Counted from the stretch's first letter, positions 57,001-64,000 are shown. The stretch: 64,000 bases of DNA from Polaromonas sp. (GCF_012927485.1 NZ_JABBPC010000029.1:143527-207526), one strand, 5' to 3'. A program made the numbers and translations. Notes: generated by a model not told the origin, from the letters alone.

Positions 57001-59408
57001 GCGACCCTATCGAGCATTTCAGACTGGCCATTGCAGCGGCTGGCCTTGAGGCACCAGACGCCATTCAAGCCGACGGTAGCATTCACAGATTCAGAACCAA
57101 CGGCAAACGCGGTGATGATTCGGGCTGGTACATGCTGCACACCGACGGCATAGCGGCTGGCGCTTTCGGCTGCTGGCGTAGTGGCTTGCAATCTACCTGG
57201 TGCGCGAAGTCCGACAACGCCATGACGGACGCAGAGCGTGAAGCACACCGGCAGCGCATCAAGGCGATGAAGGTACAACGCGAAGCCGACTTACAAGCCA
57301 GCCAGCAACAGGCCAGCGAGACAGCGGCGGCATTATGGCAACAGGCAGACGTGGCAACCGTCCACAACTACCTGACTACCAAAGGGATCAAGCCCCACGG
57401 CGGTAAAGTATTCGGCGACAAGCTACTGATACCCATGCGTGACACGGCAGGCACCCTGCACAGCCTGCAAACCATAGCTACTGATGGTGACAAGCGCTTT
57501 CACCCCGGCGGGCGCGTGAAGAGCTGTTATCACTCAATAGGCAAACCGGCTGGCGTGCTTGTCGTGTGTGAAGGCTATGCAACCGGTGCAAGCATTTATG
57601 AATGCACCGGGCACGCGGTAGCTGTGGCCTTCAACGCGGGCAACCTGGAGGCCGTAGCGCGGGCCTTGCACGCCAAATATCCAGCCATCAAAATCATTGT
57701 TGCGGCTGATGACGACCACCTGACCGACGGCAATCCGGGCATGACTAAAGCCACGGCGGCGGCGCTGGCGGTAGGAGCTTTGCTGGCCGTGCCATCGTTC
57801 CCGGCGGGTAGACCCGAAAAGGCTACAGACTTCAACGACCTGCACCAGTTGGCCGGGGCTGATGCGGTAAAGGCGTGTATTGATGCGGCGGCATTGTGCC
57901 CACCTGCTGGCGCTGACGACTGGCCAGAGCCCACACCCCTGCCCAACGCGCTACCGCCGGTGGATCCCTTTGATGCAGAACTATTGCCCGTGGCCTTGCG
58001 CGGCTGGGTGATGGACATTGCTCACCGGATGCAATGCCCGGCGGACTTTCCGGCAGTGGCGGCGCTGGTGGCGTTGTCCAGCCTGATCGGTGCGCGTGCT
58101 GTGGTGCAACCAAAGGCACGGGATGATTGGCAGGTGGTGCCGAATCTGTGGGGCGCGGTAGTGGGCAGGCCGGGCGTGAAAAAAAGCCCGGCGCTGGGTG
58201 AGGCCTTGAAGCCATTGCACCGATTGCAGGCGGCAGCGTTCGAGCTACACAAGGCCGCGCATGATGCCTGGGAGCTTGATTGCAAGGTGGCAGAGATGCA
58301 GACCGACAACAACGAAAGGAAGGCCAAAGGGCTTGCTAGCAAAGACCCATCGGCAGCGCGTGCATTGCTTGAGCCAACGGACTTACCGGCAGAACCAAAG
58401 GCACGCAGCTATATCGAGAACGACGCAACGGTAGAGGCGTTGGGCGTTGTGATGAACGAAAACCCGTGGGGTTTGCTGGCCTATCGTGATGAGCTGTATG
58501 GACTGCTGACGACGTTAGACAAGCAGGGGCATGAGGGATCAAGAACGTTTTACTTGCAAAGTTACGACGGCAATCAAGGCTACAAATTCACCCGAATCAT
58601 TCGCGGCATTACCTACATTCCACGCGTGTGTCTTGCGATGATTGGCGGCATACAGCCGGGCCGCATTCAGGAATACGTGCGCGGTGCGGTATCGGGTGGC
58701 AGCGCAGACGATGGTTTATTGCAGCGCTTTGGGTTGCTCGTGTGGCCAGACACCACCGCCGAATTTATCCATGTTGACCAATGGCCAGACACCCCGGCCA
58801 AGCAGACCGCCTGGGCCGTGTTTGAGCGCCTGGCAGAGTTGCAGCCCGCCAGTGATGCAGAGCCGGTTGTCTGGCGCTTTGACGATGCTGCGCAAGCCTT
58901 GTTTGTTGAATGGCTGGTTCCGTTCGAGATGGAGATTCGCGGCGATGACCTGCACCCGGCCATGGTGGCGCATCTGTCCAAGTACCGTAAGTTAATTCCG
59001 GCGCTGGCGCTGGTGTTTGCCTTGATCGACACACCGGACAGCGGCGGCGTGATCCATGAGCGTGAACTAATCCGGGCACTGTCCTTTAGTGACTACTTGC
59101 GCACCCATGCCAATCGGTTGTATGCGGCGGCGGTGATGCCGGAAACTACCGACGCCGTAACGCTGCTATCGAGAATCAAGGCGGGCAAGCTGGTTGACAG
59201 GGAGGGGGTGCTGTTGGAGAGCTTCACGCCCCGGCTGGTGGCTTTAAAGCATTGGGCCGGGCTGGGCACACCGGACGCGGTGCGCAAGGCGGCGGACGTG
59301 CTGGCAGATTACGACTGGCTGCGGCGGGATCTAGTGACCGGAGGTGCAGCGGGCGGTAGGCCCAGCGAACAGTACACCGTCAATCCGCTGGCAAGGAGTG
59401 CGGTATGA
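56997..59408 (+). CDS. TOPRIM primase-like plus DUF3987 helicase-like replication protein
   Basis: An 803-residue two-part protein. The N-terminal half ends in a TOPRIM fold with VVCEGYATGAS (Glu192) and IIVAADDD (Asp238-Asp240), as in mobile-element primases. From about residue 330 the DUF3987 domain follows, with a P-loop variant GRPGVKKS (390-397) and an acidic LLAYRDELYGLL Walker-B-like segment. Such fusions are presumed to start replication of phage satellites and integrative elements. I chose the ATG at 56997, overlapping the preceding stop, over an upstream start. Confidence 0.82.
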   Translation: MSDPIEHFRLAIAAAGLEAPDAIQADGSIHRFRTNGKRGDDSGWYMLHTDGIAAGAFGCWRSGLQSTWCAKSDNAMTDAEREAHRQRIKAMKVQREADLQASQQQASETAAALWQQADVATVHNYLTTKGIKPHGGKVFGDKLLIPMRDTAGTLHSLQTIATDGDKRFHPGGRVKSCYHSIGKPAGVLVVCEGYATGASIYECTGHAVAVAFNAGNLEAVARALHAKYPAIKIIVAADDDHLTDGNPGMTKATAAALAVGALLAVPSFPAGRPEKATDFNDLHQLAGADAVKACIDAAALCPPAGADDWPEPTPLPNALPPVDPFDAELLPVALRGWVMDIAHRMQCPADFPAVAALVALSSLIGARAVVQPKARDDWQVVPNLWGAVVGRPGVKKSPALGEALKPLHRLQAAAFELHKAAHDAWELDCKVAEMQTDNNERKAKGLASKDPSAARALLEPTDLPAEPKARSYIENDATVEALGVVMNENPWGLLAYRDELYGLLTTLDKQGHEGSRTFYLQSYDGNQGYKFTRIIRGITYIPRVCLAMIGGIQPGRIQEYVRGAVSGGSADDGLLQRFGLLVWPDTTAEFIHVDQWPDTPAKQTAWAVFERLAELQPASDAEPVVWRFDDAAQALFVEWLVPFEMEIRGDDLHPAMVAHLSKYRKLIPALALVFALIDTPDSGGVIHERELIRALSFSDYLRTHANRLYAAAVMPETTDAVTLLSRIKAGKLVDREGVLLESFTPRLVALKHWAGLGTPDAVRKAADVLADYDWLRRDLVTGGAAGGRPSEQYTVNPLARSAV

Positions 59409-59965
59409 ACTGGCTGGCTCGGCTTAAAAAAATAGACACAGCCCCGCAAGGGGACGCTACAGAACCTACAAAACCGGGTTTCGTAGGTTTTGTAGCCTCG
59501 GGTATGGCCCCCATGCAAAAAACAGGGCGTGATTCACCGGCAGCGAACGACGCGGCGCAAGTCTTGGCGCTGGTTGCCAATAGCGAGGTTTCCACGCAGG
59601 TTGCCAGCCCAGCGGCGTTATTTGCCGACCCAGACCGCTGGGCATGGCCACACAGCCAAGCCATGACAGGCCGGGAGATTGACACCCTCACGGCGCGGCT
59701 GGCGCGCTTCACCGACAAGGGGATATCACAGATCGACGGCGAAGCACTGGCAGACAAGCTGGTGACCCGGGATCGAGACGCAGACGAGCGGCGGCTGTGC
59801 CTGGAGTGTGTTCACCTGGCAGGCCACGCAGGCATTTGGGGCTGTGGGAACTGGCAGCCGGCCGGGGTGGCAACGCGGGCACGGGATGCGCGGCTATCGA
59901 CCGCACTGGTGCATCAATTACAGCGATGCGACGGCTTTAAAAATTTAATTCATGAAAGCGAATAA
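59405..59965 (+). CDS. Uncharacterised island protein with Cys/His motif, 186 residues
   Basis: The gene starts in the stop codon of the primase-like gene (ATGA). The N-terminus contains TEPTKPGFVGFVASG, a segment I recall as common in Burkholderiales integrative-element proteins. The C-terminal part has RRLCLECVHLAGHAGIWGCGNWQ, a Cys/His arrangement (CxxCxxL...CGNW) that may bind zinc. Function is unknown. The DNA for the PTKPGFVGFVA segment contains a perfect hairpin. Confidence 0.6.
   Translation: MNWLARLKKIDTAPQGDATEPTKPGFVGFVASGMAPMQKTGRDSPAANDAAQVLALVANSEVSTQVASPAALFADPDRWAWPHSQAMTGREIDTLTARLARFTDKGISQIDGEALADKLVTRDRDADERRLCLECVHLAGHAGIWGCGNWQPAGVATRARDARLSTALVHQLQRCDGFKNLIHESE
59466..59495 (+). 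repeat. Perfect hairpin inside the 186-residue gene
   Basis: CTACAAAACC (59466-59475) and GGTTTTGTAG (59486-59495) are exact inverse complements around a 10-nt loop. The hairpin lies in the coding sequence for the TKPGFVGFVA segment, so it is maintained together with a conserved peptide. Confidence 0.6.
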
Positions 59966-59967
59966 AT

Positions 59968-60600
59968 ATGGTGACCAAAAAATTGACTGCTAAAACGGCA
60001 CCCTCTGCGACGCTAGCCAAGAACGACACGCCTGCTACAGAAGCGCGAAAAAAACTGGCGCCGCATGAGGTTGTCTTGTCATCAAACATACAAAACACCA
60101 TAGGCATTCAGTCATGGGGGAAGTTCGCAGGGGACATTAGCTCGCAGGCGTTAGCTGATGATTTAGACGTGCAGACAAAAAAGGTTCAAGACGGCGACAT
60201 GAGGCCCATTGAAGGGATGCTGTACCGGCAGGCCAAGACCTTAGAGACCATATTCGCCAGCCTGGCCAGACGGGCGGCAGGCAATGAGAGCCTCAAGCAG
60301 TTTCAGGTCAATTTAAGCCTGGCGCTCAAGGCGCAAGCGCAATGCCGCTCGACACTGGAGGCGCTGGCAGAGATCAAAAATCCCCGCCCCGTGTCGTTCG
60401 TGAAGCAGGCGAATATTGCCCACGGGCCGCAACTGGTGAATAACGGTGCACAGCCTTTGCCACGCACGGAAACATTTGAGAGTGAGCCAAACAAACTATT
60501 GGAGGCAGATTATGGGCAACGGATGGTCATTGGAGCGCAGGGCCAAACAGTCGGAGTTAATCAGGCAGTGGAAACCCTGGCAGAAATCCACCGGCCCTAA
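59968..60600 (+). CDS. Uncharacterised island protein, 210 residues
   Basis: A 210-residue protein with a Lys/Thr/Ala-rich N-terminus and a helical middle (GMLYRQAKTLETIFASLARRAAGNESLKQF, then LALKAQAQCRSTLEALAEIKNPRPVSFVKQANIAHGPQLVNNG). The NPRPVSFVKQANIAHGPQ segment is a motif I recall from related mobile elements, but I cannot assign a function. It ends in a region overlapped by the next gene in another frame. Confidence 0.55.
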   Translation: MVTKKLTAKTAPSATLAKNDTPATEARKKLAPHEVVLSSNIQNTIGIQSWGKFAGDISSQALADDLDVQTKKVQDGDMRPIEGMLYRQAKTLETIFASLARRAAGNESLKQFQVNLSLALKAQAQCRSTLEALAEIKNPRPVSFVKQANIAHGPQLVNNGAQPLPRTETFESEPNKLLEADYGQRMVIGAQGQTVGVNQAVETLAEIHRP

Positions 60601-60733
60601 GTCAGTCGAGGGAAAAGCTCGGATAGCAGGAAACGCCTGGACGGGCGGGCACCGGGCGCAACTGCGGGAGTTAACCAAAATGGTGAATAGACAGGTCAAG
60701 GCCTCGCGTGAGCTGGTGAACAGTTGCCGATAG
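60512..60733 (+). CDS. Small island protein with SxGPKSxEGKARxxxNAWxGGH motif
   Basis: A 73-residue basic protein starting at the ATG at 60512, with GGAGG at 60501-60505. It contains WQKSTGPKSVEGKARIAGNAW and the TGGHRAQLRELTKMV stretch, a short sequence widespread in Burkholderiales mobile elements. Its first 89 bases overlap the end of the previous gene in a different frame. Function is unknown. Confidence 0.6.
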   Translation: MGNGWSLERRAKQSELIRQWKPWQKSTGPKSVEGKARIAGNAWTGGHRAQLRELTKMVNRQVKASRELVNSCR

Positions 60734-60906
60734 GCTCGACCGGGGGGCCTTTAAAGGCTGCAGCATGAGCTGCCGGAAACCGTCTGTTCCGTTTGATTTA
60801 ACGCTAACGCACAACTTGTGTCGTGCGCGCGCGCGAGAGAGCAGCTTTTCAGGTGCCATCGCCCGCGCGCGTGAGTCGATCCAAACAAGGGGTATCAAAG
60901 GCTAAA

Positions 60907-60928
60907 CCGGGGAACAAACCGGGGAACG
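60907..60928. repeat. Candidate integrase arm sites, right (CCGGGGAACA repeats)
   Basis: CCGGGGAACA (60907-60916) and CCGGGGAACG (60919-60928) repeat with a 12-bp period, the same motif and period as at the left end, 69 bp before attR. Confidence 0.5.
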
Positions 60929-60996
60929 AAGCGACTATTTAAAATCATAAACATAGCATTCATGCGGGTTACAGGCCATCATTCAATTGACCCCAG

Positions 60997-61062
60997 CCAC
61001 CATACCGCATGATAAAGGCCTCCAAGTAGCGATACTCGGAGGCCTTTTTCATTGGTAAATCA
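60997..61062 (+). repeat. Right attachment site of the ssrA island (66-bp direct repeat, copy 2)
   Basis: The exact copy of 54031-54096. Before it, CCCCAGC also matches the end of ssrA with a 2-nt gap (ssrA has CCCCAGCTCCACCA, here CCCCAGCCACCA). The tmRNA acceptor arm is otherwise missing, so no second tmRNA is made here. Confidence 0.9.
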
Positions 61063-61220
61063 ACAACTTACATTGCGGCGGCATACAAGGAGCGGCATTG
61101 ACAGCTAAGGCAAAGCGGGGGGTGCAAACGGGGGAGAAGTATCAAAAACTGGTCTTCTAGCCATCTTGTACCCCATTTCACAATGTTGAACCCTCACATT
61201 TACCCCGAGGCCCTACCCCC

Positions 61221-61401
61221 ATGCTGACCGATGCCCAATGCCGAAATGCAGTTTGCCCACCGGATCGGAAACAAGCACGGTTTGCTGATTCCGGCGGGAT
61301 GTATCTGCAAGTCAGTCCTGCAGGGTCGAAACGCTGGTTTCTGAAATACCGGATTGCTGGAGCAGAAAAGAAATTGGCGCTGGGTAGTTATGCATACGTA
61401 G
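61221..61401 (+). pseudogene. Second P4-type integrase, truncated by an IS element
   Basis: About 60 codons (MLTDAQCRNAVCPPDRKQARF...) match the N-terminus of the intact integrase at 54228: LTDxxCRxAxCPPDxxxAR, YLxVSPAGSKRWF and LALGSY are shared. The frame runs into the left end of an IS3-family element at about 61402. The whole catalytic domain is missing from the window, so this is a dead or split gene of a second island. Confidence 0.85.
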
Positions 61402-61463
61402 GACCTGCCCCCCCATAAGTCGTACCAGTCATTTTTCCAAGGAGTCCATCAACCCGGAGAATG

Positions 61464-61742
61464 ATGGACATGAGAACAAGCAAATACAGTGAAGAGCAGA
61501 TTATTGGCTTTCTGAGGCAAGCCGAAGCCGGTATGCCAATCAAGGAAATTGGGCGCAAGCACGGCTTTAGTGATGCCAGCTTTTATAAGTGGCGCTCCAA
61601 GTACGGCGGCATGGACGCCAGCGAAGCCAAACGGCTGCGCCAGCTGGAGCTGGAGAACGGCAAGCTCAAGCGGCTGCTGGCTGAGGCGCACCTGGACATC
61701 CATGCGCTTAAAAGCGTTTTTGGCATAAAACTGGTCATTTAA
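61464..61742 (+). CDS. IS3-family transposase OrfA
   Basis: A 92-residue protein with the OrfA HTH: SKYSEEQIIGFLRQAEAGMPIKEIGRKHGFSDASFYKWRSKYGGM, and a leucine-rich C-terminus (LRQLELENGKLKRLLAEAHLDI) for multimerisation. It belongs to the IS407-type group. The start at 61464 is uncertain (61470 is also possible). It cannot transpose alone, because its partner orfB is damaged. Confidence 0.85.
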   Translation: MDMRTSKYSEEQIIGFLRQAEAGMPIKEIGRKHGFSDASFYKWRSKYGGMDASEAKRLRQLELENGKLKRLLAEAHLDIHALKSVFGIKLVI

Positions 61743-62215
61743 GCGCTAGCCCCACAAGTCAAACGCGAGGCCGTTCGGTGCATGGGCAATGAACACCATA
61801 TGTCTGAGCGCCACGCCTGCGCCCTTGTGGGGCTAAGCCGAGATAGCTACCGCCATGTGGGCCAGACCAGTGTGCTCAACATGGAACTGCGCGACCAAAT
61901 CGTCCAGACCGCCCACACCCGCAGGCGTTGGGGCTATCGCATGATCCACGACGTTCTGCGCCCGCAGTACCCCGACATTAATCATAAGCGCGTCTACCGG
62001 ATCTACACACCTTCAGAGACGAATGCCTGGACGAGAACTGGTTCGAGTCATTGGAGCAGGCCCGCCAGATCATTCCCATATGCAGAATCGACTACAACGA
62101 GACCAGACCGAACAGCAGTTGCGGGCGTATACCGCCTGCGACCTTCGCCGCTTTGAATCGCCGGTTAACGGGCGATTCAAAGCAAGAGGGCAAAACCAAT
62201 GCAGGAATCAGTTAA
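61741..62215 (+). pseudogene. IS3-family transposase OrfB, internal deletion
   Basis: The N-terminus reads MSERHACALVGLSRDSYRH and RRRWGYRMIHDVLRPQYPDINHKRVYRIY, the HTH and linker of OrfB. It jumps at about 62010 to FRDECLDENWFESLEQARQII in another frame, which is the C-terminal end of OrfB including the last part of the DDE domain and SSCGRIPPATFAALNRR. The first two catalytic Asp regions are lost with the deletion, so the transposase is inactive. Confidence 0.8.
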
Positions 62216-62360
62216 TCTTGCAAACCACGGACTTCTGGAATTTAGATTGGTACAGCAATTGGGGGCAGGTCAGAGCAACGGAACGAGCTTTTTCTCACTC
62301 GCCCCTAAAACCCGGAGCAATCGAGAGCTGGCTTCCTACATACCGATCATTAGCTCGACT

Positions 62361-62394
62361 TCATCGTAAAATTTTGGTAGTAACGTTACGATGA
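62361..62394. promoter_or_regulatory. Inverted repeat before the ATP-grasp gene
   Basis: TCATCGTAA (62361-62369) and TTACGATGA (62386-62394) are exact inverse complements with a 16-nt spacer, 13 bp before the start codon. It could be an operator or a leader hairpin. Confidence 0.4.
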
Positions 62395-62407
62395 TTGGGA
62401 GAAATGT

Positions 62408-63508
62408 ATGGTGGGTTTTATTTTGGTGGGGAGGAGCAAACTCATAGCGCATCAAGTACTCCAGTCAATACGCTGCTTTAGTACGAAAAAATGCGTTCTT
62501 GTAGGTCATCAGGAAACGAAAATCTTGCGCTGGTCACTCCTTGTCAGGCAGCATTTTCCAATTGACTTGGAAGGAGGGGACGATCAGGCATTTGTCAAAC
62601 TCGTCAATTCCTTGCCTGGCATTACCTCTGAAACGGTGCTGATTCCTTTTGACTGCGATGGAATCAAAATGGTGAGACGAGTTGCGCACCGTTTAAAAAT
62701 GCGAATTTCCCCCGTGCCTGACCTCCCGACGCTGGAGATGTTTGATGACAAATGGACATTCCACGAATTTTGCGGCCGGAACAACCTTTCTACCCCACCG
62801 ACAATATTTATCGGCGCAAAGTCCAACCTTGATTTTGACAAAGTGATCACGGAATTGGGACTTCCATTTATCTTAAAACCTACAAATTGGTCGGGCTCTC
62901 GGGGTGTATACCTGATGTCAAGCAAAAAGCAGTTTGAAAAGACTGTTTTGAACCATGCGGATTACGACCATGGCGATTTGATAGCGCAAAAATATATTGA
63001 CGGCGCTGACATCGGCTTCAACTTACTTGCATTTAACGGTCGTCTTTCAGCATTTGGGATCCAGCAGCGTCGCGGGCCAGAGATGATTTTTTTGCCGTTC
63101 CCAGAATTGGAAGCAATGGCAACAAAAATTTGCTTGGTTAGTGGCTACAACGGTCCAATGAATGTGGATGCGCGCGTGGACAAGGAGACTGGCAAGGTTT
63201 TCCTGCTTGAATCCAATCCGCGGTTCTGGGCAAATACGGCCGCGTCAGCATTTTGCGGTATGAACTTTGTAGCTAGATGCATTGGTCAGGACGTTTCAGA
63301 ACAAGATGTCCGAACCCTGGTAGATGGAGCGTGCAACATGAGAAGTCCGCTTCTTGTTCCATTCCTTTGGGGACGAATGCTTTTCGGTAAAGACCAACAG
63401 AGTCGACTGTTACGGGCCAGGGCGCTGAACCCATACGCCGCTGGCACTCTTGTAAAAGAATTGTCACAAGCCGGCATCAAGTTCGCCAACCGTACGAGAC
63501 GAAATTAG
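62408..63508 (+). CDS. ATP-grasp domain ligase-like protein
   Basis: A 366-residue protein with an N-terminal nucleotide-like domain (FILVGRSKLIAHQVLQSI) and a central ATP-grasp fold (about 115-300) with PFILKPTNWSGSRGVYLM (ATP-binding Lys), IAQKYIDGADIGFNLLAF and FLLESNPRFWANTAAS (metal-ligand Glu and Asn). Such enzymes ligate a carboxylate to an amine or thiol, as in PylC, biotin carboxylase-like or carbamoyl-phosphate-type proteins. The substrate is unknown. Its DNA looks AT-richer than its neighbours and it lies between two IS elements, consistent with horizontal acquisition. GGGAG lies six bases before the ATG. Confidence 0.78.
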   Translation: MVGFILVGRSKLIAHQVLQSIRCFSTKKCVLVGHQETKILRWSLLVRQHFPIDLEGGDDQAFVKLVNSLPGITSETVLIPFDCDGIKMVRRVAHRLKMRISPVPDLPTLEMFDDKWTFHEFCGRNNLSTPPTIFIGAKSNLDFDKVITELGLPFILKPTNWSGSRGVYLMSSKKQFEKTVLNHADYDHGDLIAQKYIDGADIGFNLLAFNGRLSAFGIQQRRGPEMIFLPFPELEAMATKICLVSGYNGPMNVDARVDKETGKVFLLESNPRFWANTAASAFCGMNFVARCIGQDVSEQDVRTLVDGACNMRSPLLVPFLWGRMLFGKDQQSRLLRARALNPYAAGTLVKELSQAGIKFANRTRRN

Positions 63509-63587
63509 CATCAGACTATGCAACCGGCTGCCAAAGAAGCGCTAAGGAATGTCTGAACAAGTCCACCGATCTGAATCGCCCCGGGTT

Positions 63588-64000
63588 TGAACTGACCCCC
63601 AGAAGTTGGACAAACTTCAAAGGGTTCTATGGAAAAGTACAAAACGAAGTTTAAGCTCCAGGTCGTAAATGGCTTTTTGGCCGGTGAAGGCGGTGCGAAG
63701 TTATTGGCGCGGCGGTCGAGCGTTCCCAAGGAGAAGATCCGTACCTGGGTGAGCCGCTACCGACTGCATGGCATCGACGGGTTGCGCCCCAAACGCAGCG
63801 CGTACAGTTCGGAATTCAAGCTGCAGGTGCTGTCCCATCAGGACCGTGAACGACTGTCGAGCCGTCGGGTGGCCGCAACCTATGACATCCGCAATCCGAA
63901 CCAGGTGGTGGTCTGGCGACGCAGTCTTGCTGAAGGCGGCGCGCAAGCGCTGGGGAACAATATGACAACGCCTGTTATGAAGCCAGAACGACGCAGGCGC
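63588..64000 (+). mobile_element. IS3-family element (IS150-like), right end beyond window
   Basis: The probable terminal sequence TGAACTGACCCCCAGAAG at 63588 leads directly to an OrfA start at 63629. OrfB and the right inverted repeat lie beyond the window edge. Confidence 0.65.
63629..64000 (+). CDS. IS3-family transposase OrfA (IS150-like), partial
   Basis: 124 codons from the ATG at 63629 to the window edge with no stop. The N-terminus MEKYKTKFKLQVVNGFLAGEGGAKLLARRSSVPKEKIRTWVSRYRLHGIDGL is a helix-turn-helix of the IS150 group. A second HTH follows (EFKLQVLSHQDRERLSSRRVAATYDIRNPNQVVVW). This tandem HTH arrangement is typical of that group's OrfA. Confidence 0.8.
   Translation, partial: MEKYKTKFKLQVVNGFLAGEGGAKLLARRSSVPKEKIRTWVSRYRLHGIDGLRPKRSAYSSEFKLQVLSHQDRERLSSRRVAATYDIRNPNQVVVWRRSLAEGGAQALGNNMTTPVMKPERRRR

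Larger units (their letters stand above)
54031..61062 (+). mobile_element. Integrative genomic island at ssrA (7.0 kb)
   Basis: An element bounded by the 66-bp repeats, with a P4-type integrase at its left end. It contains eight rightward genes: integrase, a 241-aa unknown, an AlpA-like gene, a 93-aa unknown, a TOPRIM-DUF3987 protein, and 186-aa, 210-aa and 73-aa unknowns. The last five genes are packed with four-base overlaps, a 2-bp gap or longer overlaps. I see no relaxase, type IV secretion, capsid, terminase or antibiotic genes, so it resembles a satellite or integrative element that relies on other mobile elements for transfer. Confidence 0.82.
61402..62271 (+). mobile_element. IS3-family element remnant (IS407-like), internally deleted
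   Basis: The left end GACCTGCCCCC (61402) and the right end GGGGGCAGGTC (62261-62271) are inverted complements. Between them are an intact orfA and an orfB whose two ends are joined by a deletion, so about 870 bp remain of an expected 1.2-1.3 kb. I do not see a clear target duplication. Confidence 0.75.

Noticed and set aside
60740..60900. GC-rich alternating stretch (GCGCGCGCGAGAGAG) considered as a CRISPR or small RNA
   Set aside because: There are no regularly spaced repeats and no promoter-terminator pair. I see only local low complexity between the last island gene and attR.
60991..61062. A second tmRNA or tRNA at the right end of the island
   Set aside because: Only the last CCACCA and downstream terminator are duplicated. 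The acceptor stem and T-arm are missing.

Overview
The window comes from a betaproteobacterium of the order Burkholderiales, most likely family Comamonadaceae (Rhodoferax, Polaromonas or Variovorax-like). The evidence is the fused aroA-cmk gene, the tmRNA tag ANDERFALAA, the run gyrA / DUF2059 / serC / pheA / tyrA / aroA-cmk / rpsA / ihfB / lapAB / hldE-type kinase / hldD, and a selenoneine-type gene set of the kind first described in Variovorax. This placement is inferred from gene content, without any database search.

Layout. (1) 1-17.9 kb is ordinary core genome: an exported protein cut by the window edge, uvrD, thrB, polA, a di-haem peroxidase, a dienelactone hydrolase, a sulfurtransferase, a DMT exporter, a Rieske oxygenase and the isoprenoid operon xseB-ispA-dxs. 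A 2-hydroxyacid dehydrogenase remnant lies at 10.6 kb. (2) 17.9-36.3 kb is rich in trace-element and metalloid genes: a divergent selenoneine locus (senA against senB-senC), a tungstate transporter tupBCA with its divergent sensor-regulator, a DUF2946 protein and a PCu(A)C copper chaperone, a GAF/Fis regulator, the fluoride channel CrcB, a broken DinB gene, and a two-armed arsenosugar-type locus. One arm encodes a thioinosine-type phosphorylase, the radical SAM protein ArsS and two glycosyltransferases. The other encodes a TVP38-oxidoreductase fusion, a DUF3047 protein and an oxidoreductase related to the N-terminal half of some SelD fusions. No arsM is in the window. (3) 36.5-51.3 kb is one long leftward run of housekeeping genes: DNA-binding HhH protein, LPS heptose synthesis and LPS assembly control, ribosomal protein S1, IHF-beta, aromatic amino acid and serine biosynthesis, and gyrase A. 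(4) 51.5-54.0 kb carries an OmpA-family protein, ubiG, gph and ssrA (tmRNA).

(5) From the 3' end of ssrA to the right edge the DNA is mobile. A 7.0-kb island (54031-61062) is bounded by perfect 66-bp direct repeats that begin at the CCACCA end of tmRNA and include its terminator. It encodes a P4-type tyrosine integrase, an uncharacterised 241-aa protein, an AlpA-like regulator, a TOPRIM plus DUF3987 primase/helicase-like protein and small conserved unknowns. I see no conjugation, capsid or resistance genes. CGGGGAACA repeats 12 bp apart lie inside both ends and look like integrase arm sites. Directly beyond the right repeat is the start of a second, related island: its integrase is cut after about 60 codons by an internally deleted IS3-family element. 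An AT-richer ATP-grasp ligase gene follows, and a second IS3-family (IS150-like) element is cut by the right edge.

The main points for a second look are the co-location of selenium (selenoneine) and arsenic (arsenosugar) small-molecule genes about 8 kb apart, and the minimal, apparently tandem integrative element at ssrA with its paired arm-site arrays.
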